From positions 1 through 29,472 of IMG/VR virus record IMGVR_UViG_3300027733_000156: 29,472 bases of DNA; one strand, 5' to 3'. Shown here one piece after another: positions 15,444 through 22,045 of this stretch. Made by a program: the position numbers and the translations under genes. Below the pieces are notes generated by a model. It did not search any database. It worked only from the letters and a program-made list of their open reading frames with translations, and was not told the DNA's origin. Positions within the stretch are counted from its first letter, which is position 1. Each line of letters opens with the position of its first letter. The DNA comes from a virus.

Positions 15444-16625
15444 TTATCTTACTGCATACTTTCCGTAGTTCGGTCTTGCCAGCTTATCGTATAAAGCGTA
15501 ACGCACCGCATCAATTGTGTGATTGAATAAATCTGTTGGCTCATTTTGCACTATTCCATTTTTATCTTCTTTCCATTTGTAATTCCTAAACTCTTTTATC
15601 ATATTCAAGGAATCCTTTGTAATGTTAATCCGATATCGTTTCATCATATCAATTCCGATGTTCACACTACCTTGACCTTTGGTTGCTGGTTTAATATTCC
15701 AACCCATACGATAAAGTTCCTCGATTGATTTTGGTTCGGCACTATCTGCAAAGATTTCTTTTCTTTCAATGCCAAATGATTTTAAATGACTATCAATATC
15801 CCTATTGGTCAACCCAGTTTTAAACAACAATTCTTTTAAATATAAATCATCTCCTTGTTTCCATACTTCTACTAATGTGGTTGGGTCATTTGTAAAGCCA
15901 AAGTCCATTCCGTAAGATAAAAACTCTGCTGTATCTGGAATGTCAACACAATCTTTAAATCTAAATATTATTGACTTACTTGCTCCTACTTCTCCTAATC
16001 CGTAAACTCTCCAGTAATTCTCATCAATATCTTTTAGCCGTTCAATTTCTTTTATTGTTTCATATTCTAAGAATGGATTGTCCAGATAGTTTGTAATATA
16101 AAAGTCTGAATCATCTCTTGGCTTTATTTTATCATAAATGAAATGAAACTCATCAGAGGGATTATAGTCTAAAATTATCTTTCCAGTAGTACGGAATACT
16201 AATTGTTGCCAGTCCTCAAAGTATATCTCATTCGCTTCGTTAATGTATAGCATATCTCTTTTACGACCTCTTAATTTTTGTGGCTGGTCTAAAGATATAA
16301 ATTCAATTAAGTTTCCATTAAGGATGTATTCTGAATTAGATTTGTTATGATATTGTTCATCGTATAAATCATAAGTTCTTAATATCTCAAAGAAATCTCT
16401 CATACAACTGGCACGTAAAGCCGGATAAGTTTTACGGCATATAGTTATAGTTAAACCTTTGTTTTCTGTTGTGAACTGAAATATAATCCACATTAAAATA
16501 TTATAGGTCTTACCACTTCTTGTTCCACCTTGCTCAATCGTAATTCTTTTATTACTTTCGGCAAGATGTTCAAATACTATATTAGTTTTTATTCTTTTCT
16601 TTTCTTCCAATGATTTCAATTTCAA
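15444..16625 (-). CDS. Terminase large subunit
   Basis: A 393-residue packaging motor with ATPase and nuclease domains. Walker A is GGTRSGKT (residues 33-40); Walker B with catalytic Glu is MLYINEANE (125-133). The nuclease part has Asp241 (SYGMDFGFTNDPT), Asp294 (IFADSAEPKS) and a C-terminal Asp in FNHTIDAVRYAL. The length is near the low end for PBSX-type terminases. It drives DNA into the capsid through the portal and cuts it. The start overlaps the small subunit by 44 bases. Confidence 0.93.
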   Translation of the reverse strand: MKLKSLEEKKRIKTNIVFEHLAESNKRITIEQGGTRSGKTYNILMWIIFQFTTENKGLTITICRKTYPALRASCMRDFFEILRTYDLYDEQYHNKSNSEYILNGNLIEFISLDQPQKLRGRKRDMLYINEANEIYFEDWQQLVFRTTGKIILDYNPSDEFHFIYDKIKPRDDSDFYITNYLDNPFLEYETIKEIERLKDIDENYWRVYGLGEVGASKSIIFRFKDCVDIPDTAEFLSYGMDFGFTNDPTTLVEVWKQGDDLYLKELLFKTGLTNRDIDSHLKSFGIERKEIFADSAEPKSIEELYRMGWNIKPATKGQGSVNIGIDMMKRYRINITKDSLNMIKEFRNYKWKEDKNGIVQNEPTDLFNHTIDAVRYALYDKLARPNYGKYAVR

Positions 16626-16953
16626 ATTGTTTTACCTCGTGTTTATTTTCTGATTCAACAAATTGCATAGATAATTTTTTTCTATCTTCATCTTCACATA
16701 AGACTTTGAATGCTGATATTTGTAAAGTTGCATTGTCTGAACCTACCCATTTATTTAGCATATAAGATATTGCTTTATTCTTATTAGTTTGTATAGCTTC
16801 TTTAATACTTTCCGATTTTTCTAATTCAAGATTATAAAATTGTGCCGAACCTAAGTCAGTATAATGCTGAAAGATATGTTGTATCTTCATTATCTTGTGC
16901 TTTACTATTACATCAAGTATTTCTGTTTCGTGTTGCTCTTTTGTTTTTCCCAT
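16582..16953 (-). CDS. Terminase small subunit
   Basis: A 123-residue charged helical protein (MGKTKEQHETEILDVIVKHKIMKIQ...). It probably recognises packaging-site DNA and recruits the large subunit. Residues 10-60 can form helix-turn-helix-like helices (IQHIFQHYTDLGSAQFYNLE). The C-terminal KQFEIEIIGRKEKNKN tail resembles small terminases. It starts two bases after the adenine methyltransferase stop and overlaps the large subunit. The assignment rests mainly on size and position. Confidence 0.7.
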   Translation of the reverse strand: MGKTKEQHETEILDVIVKHKIMKIQHIFQHYTDLGSAQFYNLELEKSESIKEAIQTNKNKAISYMLNKWVGSDNATLQISAFKVLCEDEDRKKLSMQFVESENKHEVKQFEIEIIGRKEKNKN

Positions 16954-16954
16954 T

Positions 16955-18037
16955 TTAATTATATTTTTCTTGTCCTATTGGTACAAATAGTTTTTCGTCT
17001 GGTTGATTGTTATGTTTTTGAACTCCTCCTTGTAAGGTGCTCTTTTGAGTAAATGAAAGTAATATTTCAAAATCATCTGGAGCATTATATTCTGATATAT
17101 AAATTTTATTGCTCTTTGATATTTCTCTTACCCAATTCCAAAACTCTTTATGATTAAATGCTCCCTCTTTATATTCTGCCGTTCCTTGATATGGAGGGTC
17201 ACAGTATATTATTGCATCTTTTGGTATTTCTACTTCATTATAATTATTGCTATAAATTTCCAGTCGTTCCAGTTGTTGCAGTCGTTCCAGTTGTTGCAGT
17301 TGTTGCAGTTGTTGCAGTTGTTCCAGTCGTTGCAGTTGTTCCAGTTGTTGCAGTCGTTCCAGTTGTTGCAGTTGTTGCAGTTGTTGCAGTTGTTCCAGTC
17401 GTTGCAGTTGTTGCAGTTGTTCCAGTCGTTCCAGTTGTTGCAGTCGTTCCAGTTGTTCCAGTTGTTCCAGTTGTTGCAGTTGTTCCAGTTCTAAAATTCT
17501 ATTCTTTAAAACTTTTGCGACTTTACCTAAAGCAATTCTTCTCTTATGCCAATCAGTTTGTTTTAGTATTCCATCGATATATTTTTGTGGAATATTAGGT
17601 AATAATTGTTTTAATAGTTTTGAGTCTTTATTTATTACTAATTCGTGTCCAGCTCTTTTGTATGGCTCTGTTTCTTTTCCAAAAATATATCCTTTTTGAT
17701 TATTACCAAAACTCCATATACACATTGCATAACCTACATACCAATCTTCATAATTATTTGGATTTTTTAATAGGTCTTCAAACTTTGCTCTTGTAATAAA
17801 TTCTAAACATTTTTTCTCATCTAAACCTTTGTTTATTGTTTGTTCTAATAAAGCAACTACATATTTATTTTTATCATTTGCAATAACATTAAATCCATTT
17901 TTATAAAACAATTCTCCAATAGCAAAACCACCACAGAATAAATCTATAATGGTTTTTTGATTTGGATTAAAATTTATAATAGTTTGATAAATTTTTTGTG
18001 CTGATTTTCTTTTTGAACCCATATAAGGTATTGCCAT
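16955..18037 (-). CDS. DNA adenine methyltransferase (D12 class) with LxQ repeat
   Basis: A 360-residue N6-adenine methyltransferase. MGSKRKSAQKI (6-16) is motif X, DLFCGG (32-37) is motif I for SAM binding, and DPPY (280-283) is the catalytic motif. Between them, residues 185-259 are 25 tandem tripeptides (Glu/Gln)-(Gln/Arg)-Leu, encoded by 9-base units. Flanking parts look like an intact enzyme, so the repeat is an in-frame insertion just before the catalytic motif. It overlaps the ParB-like stop (TAATG). Modification of phage DNA to escape restriction is the likely role. Confidence 0.87.
   Translation of the reverse strand: MAIPYMGSKRKSAQKIYQTIINFNPNQKTIIDLFCGGFAIGELFYKNGFNVIANDKNKYVVALLEQTINKGLDEKKCLEFITRAKFEDLLKNPNNYEDWYVGYAMCIWSFGNNQKGYIFGKETEPYKRAGHELVINKDSKLLKQLLPNIPQKYIDGILKQTDWHKRRIALGKVAKVLKNRILELEQLQQLEQLEQLERLQQLERLEQLQQLQRLEQLQQLQQLQQLERLQQLEQLQRLEQLQQLQQLQQLERLQQLERLEIYSNNYNEVEIPKDAIIYCDPPYQGTAEYKEGAFNHKEFWNWVREISKSNKIYISEYNAPDDFEILLSFTQKSTLQGGVQKHNNQPDEKLFVPIGQEKYN
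17261..17485. repeat. 25-copy 9-bp tandem repeat in the adenine methyltransferase
   Basis: Plus-strand units CAGTTGTTG, CAGTTGTTC, CAGTCGTTC and CAGTCGTTG, 25 in a row with no gap. Only two bases vary; the coded tripeptide is QQL, EQL, ERL or QRL. Units 1-8 (17261-17332) and 9-16 (17333-17404) are a 72-base duplication with one base difference. As 9 is a multiple of 3, gain or loss of units keeps the frame. Confidence 0.97.
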
Positions 18038-18510
18038 TATACATCAAATTTATGTGCACATTTAGGACACGTTACCACCTTGCTTTGTTTGTCTGCATTC
18101 CTATCTTCATTTGAATTTATATTATCAAAGTCAATATCTTCATCATCAAAATAAATTGGTGTATCTAAACCCCAATCTTTTAAAGTTTGAACATCCCATT
18201 CATTGGCCAGTATATCCCAATCCCATTCTCCGCCAGATACATTGTCTTTGATTAAGAACTCTTTTTGTTGCTCCTCTGTTAAGTCTGTTATAATAATTGG
18301 AACTTCTGCCAACCCAGCTTCAATTGATGCTTTAAATCGCATATTACCTCCTAAGATAATCATATCTTTATTTACAACTATCGGTCTAATATCTAACATC
18401 TCTGGAAAGTCTTTTATTGACTGAACTAATTTTCTAAACTTATCATCCTTAATTAATCTTGGATTATTTGGATTGATTTTTACTTCTGAAATCTTTACTG
18501 TTTTATTCAT
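18037..18510 (-). CDS. ParB/Srx-type nuclease domain protein
   Basis: A 157-residue protein with a ParB-like N-terminal domain. KISEVKINPNNPRLIKDD is box I-like; the GGNMRFKASIEAGLAEVPII motif (about residues 55-73) is the conserved box II. The C-terminus has a CPKCAHKFDV half zinc ribbon. Phages often encode such proteins beside or fused to DNA methyltransferases, as here with the adenine methyltransferase that overlaps its stop. The domain may bind or nick DNA, or use CTP or ATP; the exact activity is not clear from sequence. Confidence 0.8.
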   Translation of the reverse strand: MNKTVKISEVKINPNNPRLIKDDKFRKLVQSIKDFPEMLDIRPIVVNKDMIILGGNMRFKASIEAGLAEVPIIITDLTEEQQKEFLIKDNVSGGEWDWDILANEWDVQTLKDWGLDTPIYFDDEDIDFDNINSNEDRNADKQSKVVTCPKCAHKFDV

Positions 18511-18512
18511 CT

Positions 18513-18881
18513 TTAGCTATTTATACAATTTAATATTTGTTCTAATTTTCCAATGTCGTCTATCTTTTCAAGTTTTTTTAAGATAGCATACTTTGGACTT
18601 ATACCTCCCAGAATATTATCTCTAATAAAATCAAGTTTTGGTTTTCTCCTCCTTACCTCATCGTATATTTCTACATTATGTAGTACGCTACAATGGTCAA
18701 ACTTTTTACCTTTGGCTCTTAAACTGTCTCTCACTTGGTATAACGTATAGTTCAAGTCTTTGCGTAGTATGTAGCAATATAGACTTCTGGCATCTACCAA
18801 GTCCAATGTTCTTGTGTTTTGGTAAATATCCAAATCAAGAGTTTCGTTTATTTCATTTCCTATTTCTTCGGCTTTTGTCAT
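18513..18881 (-). CDS. DnaA domain IV-like DNA-binding protein
   Basis: A 122-residue protein. Residues about 28-75 (LVDARSLYCYILR through DHCSVLHNVEIYDE) resemble the helix-turn-helix of bacterial DnaA domain IV, whose signature is RDHTTVLHA. There is no ATPase domain. The frame is open to 18911, but the ATG at 18881 overlaps the exonuclease stop as ATGA and is preferred. It may mark the phage origin or regulate host DnaA sites. The homology is inferred from motif shape. Confidence 0.65.
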   Translation of the reverse strand: MTKAEEIGNEINETLDLDIYQNTRTLDLVDARSLYCYILRKDLNYTLYQVRDSLRAKGKKFDHCSVLHNVEIYDEVRRRKPKLDFIRDNILGGISPKYAILKKLEKIDDIGKLEQILNCINS

Positions 18882-19588
18882 TCTGTTCTTAGTTTTAATA
18901 GTTGGTAACATTCTAAATACTTCTCCCTTGCTTTATTACGATATAATTCTTTATAAAGAGTAAATACTGCTTTCATAAAAGAATAGTTGCTTAAACAATC
19001 TTTAAATGCTTTTTTACAATATGCTTTTCCAAATCCTTTGCAGTAGTTTACATTATCAGCAGAATCTCCAGAAATCATTTGTTCGTAGAAATTATATCTA
19101 GCTTCAAGTGGAGTTATATCATAAAACAATTGCTTTTTATAATGGTAATCATAAATCAAGCAAGGGAACTGTTTGTAGTCCTTATCTATACTTACAATTA
19201 ATACTTCATCTCTACCAAAGGTATCTGTTAATGTTTTCCAATAGGTAGCCACTACATCGTCAGTTTCAACACCCTCTCCAGCAATAGCATTGTAATTATC
19301 TTTTACGTAACGATTAAGTTCGTTTAATATTGGAGGCCTATCACTTTCTTTCCGATTTGCTTTATAGTCTTTCGATATTTGTTTTCTAAAATTACCTCTG
19401 GCTCCAGCAAAGGTTAGCACCTTATCAATCTCGTATCGTTCTTCAATCTTATTGATGATTGACATAAATACTTCATCAAATTTTGCTACTGCATTTTCAA
19501 GTGTATGGTACATATCATCATCTGGGTGTTCTTTCTTTCGGTAACAACTGCTCCATATTAAGCTATCTGCATCTACTAATACTATCAT
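18878..19588 (-). CDS. 5'-3' exonuclease (FEN-like)
   Basis: A 236-residue nuclease of the T7 gene 6 / PolI 5' nuclease kind. Metal-binding acids are visible at Asp6 and Asp8 (MIVLVDADSL), Glu108, Asp110 and Asp111 (GVETDDVV), Asp135 and Asp137 (SIDKDYKQF) and Asp175/Asp178 (GDSADNV). It removes RNA primers and flaps in replication or resects ends for recombination by the Erf protein. It is coupled to the neighbours: its ATG overlaps the methyltransferase stop by one base, and its stop overlaps the DnaA-like start. Confidence 0.85.
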   Translation of the reverse strand: MIVLVDADSLIWSSCYRKKEHPDDDMYHTLENAVAKFDEVFMSIINKIEERYEIDKVLTFAGARGNFRKQISKDYKANRKESDRPPILNELNRYVKDNYNAIAGEGVETDDVVATYWKTLTDTFGRDEVLIVSIDKDYKQFPCLIYDYHYKKQLFYDITPLEARYNFYEQMISGDSADNVNYCKGFGKAYCKKAFKDCLSNYSFMKAVFTLYKELYRNKAREKYLECYQLLKLRTE

Positions 19589-20232
19589 TAAAATAATTGT
19601 GTTTGGTTAATATTTGATTTCTCTACTATACATCTTGCAATATTAAATATAGTTTTTCCAGCTTCGTAGTCTACTAAGTTTCTTGCCATTTTTAAAACAG
19701 ATTGATTTCCTTTATATTTTGTAAAGTCATAATTATGAAATTCACACAATCCTTTTAACTCTTGTTTTTCTGAACTTATTGCAAATCTTCTGTCGTTTAA
19801 ATCATTTGGTAGTTTAAAGTTTGTCCAGTATAAATGCCTACCTCTTTTTTGTGCTGGTATTAATGGCTCGTAGTAAGGGATTACATTTTCAACTACATAT
19901 TTACCAGTTCTGTAATAATGTTGTAAAAACAAAATTTCCTCATACAATTTCATATCTGGGTAAATTGCTTTTGTTGTAGTATCGTAATTTGAACTGTTCC
20001 AATATCTTGCTCGTGAGTGACTAGGGCAAGGAGGCGAACTCCAAATAAAATCAAACTCTTTGTAATGGTCTAATAGGTACTGGTGTGCATCTGCAACAAT
20101 AACTATGTCGTTTGGAAATCTCTCTTGATATAATCTTGCAGCTTCTGGGTCAAGTTCAACTGCAGTAACTTCGCAATCCTCCCATAAAAGTCTATTGCCC
20201 CCCAAACACGCATATAAATTTAATACTTTCAT
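19588..20232 (-). CDS. DNA cytosine-5 methyltransferase-like protein
   Basis: A 214-residue protein. SSPPCPSHSRAR (65-76) is motif IV with the catalytic Cys69, and VVENVIPYYEPLIP (113-126) is motif VI with Glu-Asn-Val. The N-terminus (MKVLNLYACLGGNRLL) is the SAM-binding motif I, with Cys-Leu-Gly-Gly in place of the usual Phe-x-Gly-x-Gly. It is shorter than most cytosine methyltransferases and has a small target domain, as in other phage versions. A host-type promoter lies 30-60 bases upstream. Confidence 0.85.
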   Translation of the reverse strand: MKVLNLYACLGGNRLLWEDCEVTAVELDPEAARLYQERFPNDIVIVADAHQYLLDHYKEFDFIWSSPPCPSHSRARYWNSSNYDTTTKAIYPDMKLYEEILFLQHYYRTGKYVVENVIPYYEPLIPAQKRGRHLYWTNFKLPNDLNDRRFAISSEKQELKGLCEFHNYDFTKYKGNQSVLKMARNLVDYEAGKTIFNIARCIVEKSNINQTQLF

Positions 20233-20240
20233 TTTTTTTG

Positions 20241-20252
20241 TTTTTAGTGATT
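20241..20252 (-). promoter_or_regulatory. Early leader motif before 20232
   Basis: On the minus strand AATCACTAAAAAC precedes the ATG by eight bases. It recurs before other early genes. Eleven bases (TCACTAAAAAC) are complementary to the candidate small RNA at 26323-26421. Confidence 0.5.
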
Positions 20253-20261
20253 ATTATTTTA

Positions 20262-20292
20262 CAAAGGTAATCTATTATATTTTATAAACAAA
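20262..20292 (-). promoter_or_regulatory. Bacteroidetes-type promoter before 20232
   Basis: On the minus strand TTTG (20292-20289), 19 bases, then TACCTTTG (20269-20262) match the consensus TTTG-N19-TAnnTTTG. It lies just after the stop of the nuclease-like gene and would drive the methyltransferase, exonuclease, DnaA-like, ParB and perhaps terminase genes. Confidence 0.85.
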
Positions 20293-20295
20293 TTT

Positions 20296-20706
20296 TTAAT
20301 ACTTATTGATTATACTGGCTTGACTTTCTGAAAGCATAAAACATTCCTTATCAATTAATTCTTCTCGGTCAAACTTTTCAGTTGCTTTGCACTTAATCAA
20401 TTTTATTTGTGGTGTTTTCATTGTATCTAAATGATAAAGATAATTACCGCCAGAATCGAATACATAATAGAACTTCATACAATTTATTTGCATTAGCTTG
20501 TCATATTTAAACTTCTCCATAATCTTTGTAGGATAGTATGCGTGCCTTAATTTAAATTCAATTACGCAATCAAATCCCTTTGGAGTTTTCCCTTTAGCAT
20601 CGTAGTGTTCGAATTCTTCCCCAGTCCATTCCAGTTCCCAGCCATCAAGATTCATTAGCTGGATAATTCCTTGCTCCCAGATATGATGTGATGTTCTGTT
20701 ACTCAT
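20296..20706 (-). CDS. Probable PD-(D/E)XK nuclease-like protein
   Basis: A 136-residue protein. The stretch GKTPKGFDCVIEFKLRHAYYP contains Asp, then Glu-x-Lys (GFDCVIEFK), the pattern of a PD-(D/E)XK core. Upstream, WELEWTGEEFEHYDAKG could supply the first acidic residue. Phage replication clusters often hold such small nucleases (VRR-NUC or resolvase types). The start overlaps the previous stop by 8 bases and the gene ends just before the promoter at 20262. The nuclease call is inference from one motif. Confidence 0.6.
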   Translation of the reverse strand: MSNRTSHHIWEQGIIQLMNLDGWELEWTGEEFEHYDAKGKTPKGFDCVIEFKLRHAYYPTKIMEKFKYDKLMQINCMKFYYVFDSGGNYLYHLDTMKTPQIKLIKCKATEKFDREELIDKECFMLSESQASIINKY

Positions 20707-20899
20707 TTATTTCGTATTTAGTGTTTACGTCATTAATCATTTTTTGAATCTTAATCGGATTGCATTTACAAGGATATTCAACTTTTAATTCATAAGTCCT
20801 TGCGTATATTTCGCATACCATTTTGTATTCATCGTTTTCTAAATATGGTCTTTTTTGTAGTCTAAAATTACTCCACCAATTATAATCTTCTTTATTCAT
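20699..20899 (-). CDS. Small conserved phage protein
   Basis: A 66-residue protein (MNKEDYNWWSNFRLQKRPYL...) with a YPCKCNPIKIQKMINDVN C-terminal segment that I have met in Bacteroidetes phages without known function. Two Cys and four aromatic residues near the N-terminus suggest a compact fold. It overlaps both neighbours by 8 bases, so it is translated in a coupled chain. Confidence 0.65.
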   Translation of the reverse strand: MNKEDYNWWSNFRLQKRPYLENDEYKMVCEIYARTYELKVEYPCKCNPIKIQKMINDVNTKYEINE

Positions 20900-21095
20900 C
20901 TTTAAATTGTTTTAATGCAAACTTGGCATAGTTAATAATCTTTTCAAAATCTTCTTTGTCTTGACCTTTTTTTCTCCAGCAGTATTTATCAATATTAAAT
21001 TTGCAACTGGCAATGATTTCTTCTTTGGTCATATTAGCTTCGGCACGTTGGAATGTATCAATTCCAATGTCATATTGCTTTGGTTTATTTTCCAT
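20892..21095 (-). CDS. DUF3310-like small protein
   Basis: A 67-residue protein. The pattern KQYDIGIDTFQRAEANMTKEEIIASCKFNIDKYCWRKKGQDKEDFEKI fits the DUF3310 family in spacing: a short N-terminal Tyr/Ile part, a helix, then K(Y/x)-R/K-GQDKEDF-x-K-I-x-x-A. These proteins are common in phage replication regions and sometimes called nucleotide kinase-like, without firm evidence. It starts directly after the preceding TAA. Confidence 0.65.
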   Translation of the reverse strand: MENKPKQYDIGIDTFQRAEANMTKEEIIASCKFNIDKYCWRKKGQDKEDFEKIINYAKFALKQFKDE

Positions 21096-21230
21096 TTAAT
21101 TTCTTTTAAATTGAAACTCATTCATTTTCTTTTGTCTTTCATCGCAATTACAATTAGGATGTATTTTTTTTACAATCCATTTGATTCCGGTCTTTCTGAA
21201 TAACCACTCTAGCTTATCCCCTATCTTCAT
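21096..21230 (-). CDS. Small Cys-containing protein
   Basis: A 44-residue basic protein (MKIGDKLEWLFRKTGIKWIV...) with HPNCNCDERQKKMNEF at the end. The NCxCDxRQ motif is shared with small phage proteins found near replication genes. It starts inside the preceding small membrane gene (17-base overlap), and its TAA directly abuts the next ATG. Confidence 0.65.
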   Translation of the reverse strand: MKIGDKLEWLFRKTGIKWIVKKIHPNCNCDERQKKMNEFQFKRN

Positions 21231-21321
21231 TTTGTTTATCTTTTAAAATTGCTACTATTGCCAATGCAAAGCAAGTTCCAATTATATATCCAATGACTAA
21301 TCCTTGTGCAAAATCTTCCAT
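21214..21321 (-). CDS. Tiny membrane protein
   Basis: A 35-residue protein with one membrane segment (LVIGYIIGTCFALAIVAIL, residues 8-26) and a charged C-terminus. It starts two bases after the preceding stop and overlaps the next gene, so it sits in a translation chain. Unknown function; membrane proteins of this size in phages may block other phages or act on the envelope. Confidence 0.65.
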   Translation of the reverse strand: MEDFAQGLVIGYIIGTCFALAIVAILKDKQNEDRG

Positions 21322-21323
21322 AA

Positions 21324-21539
21324 TTAGTATTTGTTTTCAAATTCAACTTCGTACCCTAATTGTTTTAAAACTGCGTGTAATCCAGTTTCTATATCTTCCC
21401 CTAAATATCCGTTATCGTGTATTTCTGGATTAGGATGTTCTAATTGTTTACCATTCAAATACAAATTAGTTCCATAATTATCACAACAACCATCACCACA
21501 TTGATAGTGCCAATGTTCAAATTTTATTTTTAATTTCAT
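21324..21539 (-). CDS. Small protein with CGDGCC motif
   Basis: A 71-residue protein. WHYQCGDGCCDNYGTNLYLNG near the N-terminus carries three Cys in a compact CxxxCC cluster, suggesting metal binding; the rest is acidic. I have seen the W-x-Y-x-CGDGCC pattern in flavobacterial phages but know no function. It starts three bases after the tiny gene at 21543. Confidence 0.7.
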   Translation of the reverse strand: MKLKIKFEHWHYQCGDGCCDNYGTNLYLNGKQLEHPNPEIHDNGYLGEDIETGLHAVLKQLGYEVEFENKY

Positions 21540-21542
21540 AAC

Positions 21543-21632
21543 TTATGCTTTACTAATTAAATAATTATACAACCAAATTACCTTTGGTCTTATGAACTCA
21601 TATCCCATCCAAATCAAAAATATTTTTATCAT
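21543..21632 (-). CDS. Tiny hydrophobic protein
   Basis: A 29-residue protein (MIKIFLIWMGYEFIRPKVIW...). Its ATG overlaps the stop of the preceding gene as ATGA, and the next gene starts three bases after it, which supports translation. It is aromatic and hydrophobic and probably membrane-associated. Unknown function. Confidence 0.5.
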   Translation of the reverse strand: MIKIFLIWMGYEFIRPKVIWLYNYLISKA

Positions 21633-21856
21633 AGCTTTTCTATTTCTTGTTTTACTTCTCTCCAGTAAATTGCTTTATTATTTATTAATGCCCAATCTGA
21701 TTCTGATAAATAATTAATCATCTCATCAACTGCAATTAATGCACATTGTTTTGTCTTATCGTGGTAGTAAACATAAACTCCATTGCCGAAACCTACCTTT
21801 GTTAGTTCTGTATATTTATCGTATAGCTTTTTAGCTTGTTCCTTTGGCTTTATCAT
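21629..21856 (-). CDS. Small conserved phage protein
   Basis: A 75-residue protein (MIKPKEQAKKLYDKYTELTK...), with CALIAVDEMINYL and a final YWREVKQEIEKL helix. This pattern, A-K-x-L ... CALIAVDE ... YW-x-EVK-x-EI, is very common in Bacteroidetes phages and has no assigned function. The neighbouring protein at 21863 ends with a similar YWNEVSKEVKKI, so the two may be paralogues. Confidence 0.75.
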   Translation of the reverse strand: MIKPKEQAKKLYDKYTELTKVGFGNGVYVYYHDKTKQCALIAVDEMINYLSESDWALINNKAIYWREVKQEIEKL

Positions 21857-21862
21857 AATTTC

Positions 21863-22045
21863 TTATTTTATTATTTTTTTTACTTCTTTTGAGACTTCAT
21901 TCCAGTAATTGCAACGCTCGGCATCATCTTCTTTCCGGCTACTTTTTATTTCATAATTAACAATATCCTTTACGTATTGAATAGAATATTTTTTCAATAG
22001 TAAAATTGCCCTATCGTATGCACTCATTTGTTCTTCTAATTTCAT
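21863..22045 (-). CDS. Small charged helical protein
   Basis: A 60-residue protein ending CNYWNEVSKEVKKIIK, similar to the end of the next gene product. It overlaps the sigma factor by 35 bases if ATG 22045 is used. A second ATG at 22027 gives 54 residues with a shorter overlap. The A-rich sequence before 22045 favours the longer form slightly. Function unknown. Confidence 0.6.
   Translation of the reverse strand: MKLEEQMSAYDRAILLLKKYSIQYVKDIVNYEIKSSRKEDDAERCNYWNEVSKEVKKIIK

Noticed and set aside
17261-17485. Resemblance of the repeat array to a CRISPR array
   Set aside because: Units are 9 bases, contiguous and coding, with no spacers and no cas genes.
17150-17598. Two plus-strand open frames of 114 and 146 codons across the 9-bp repeat
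   Set aside because: They are repeat shadows: a 9-base unit without stops is open in several frames. The minus-strand methyltransferase has catalytic motifs on both sides.
18513-18911. Start of the DnaA-like protein at 18911
   Set aside because: It would overlap the exonuclease by 34 bases; the ATG at 18881 overlaps as ATGA, the pattern of this operon.
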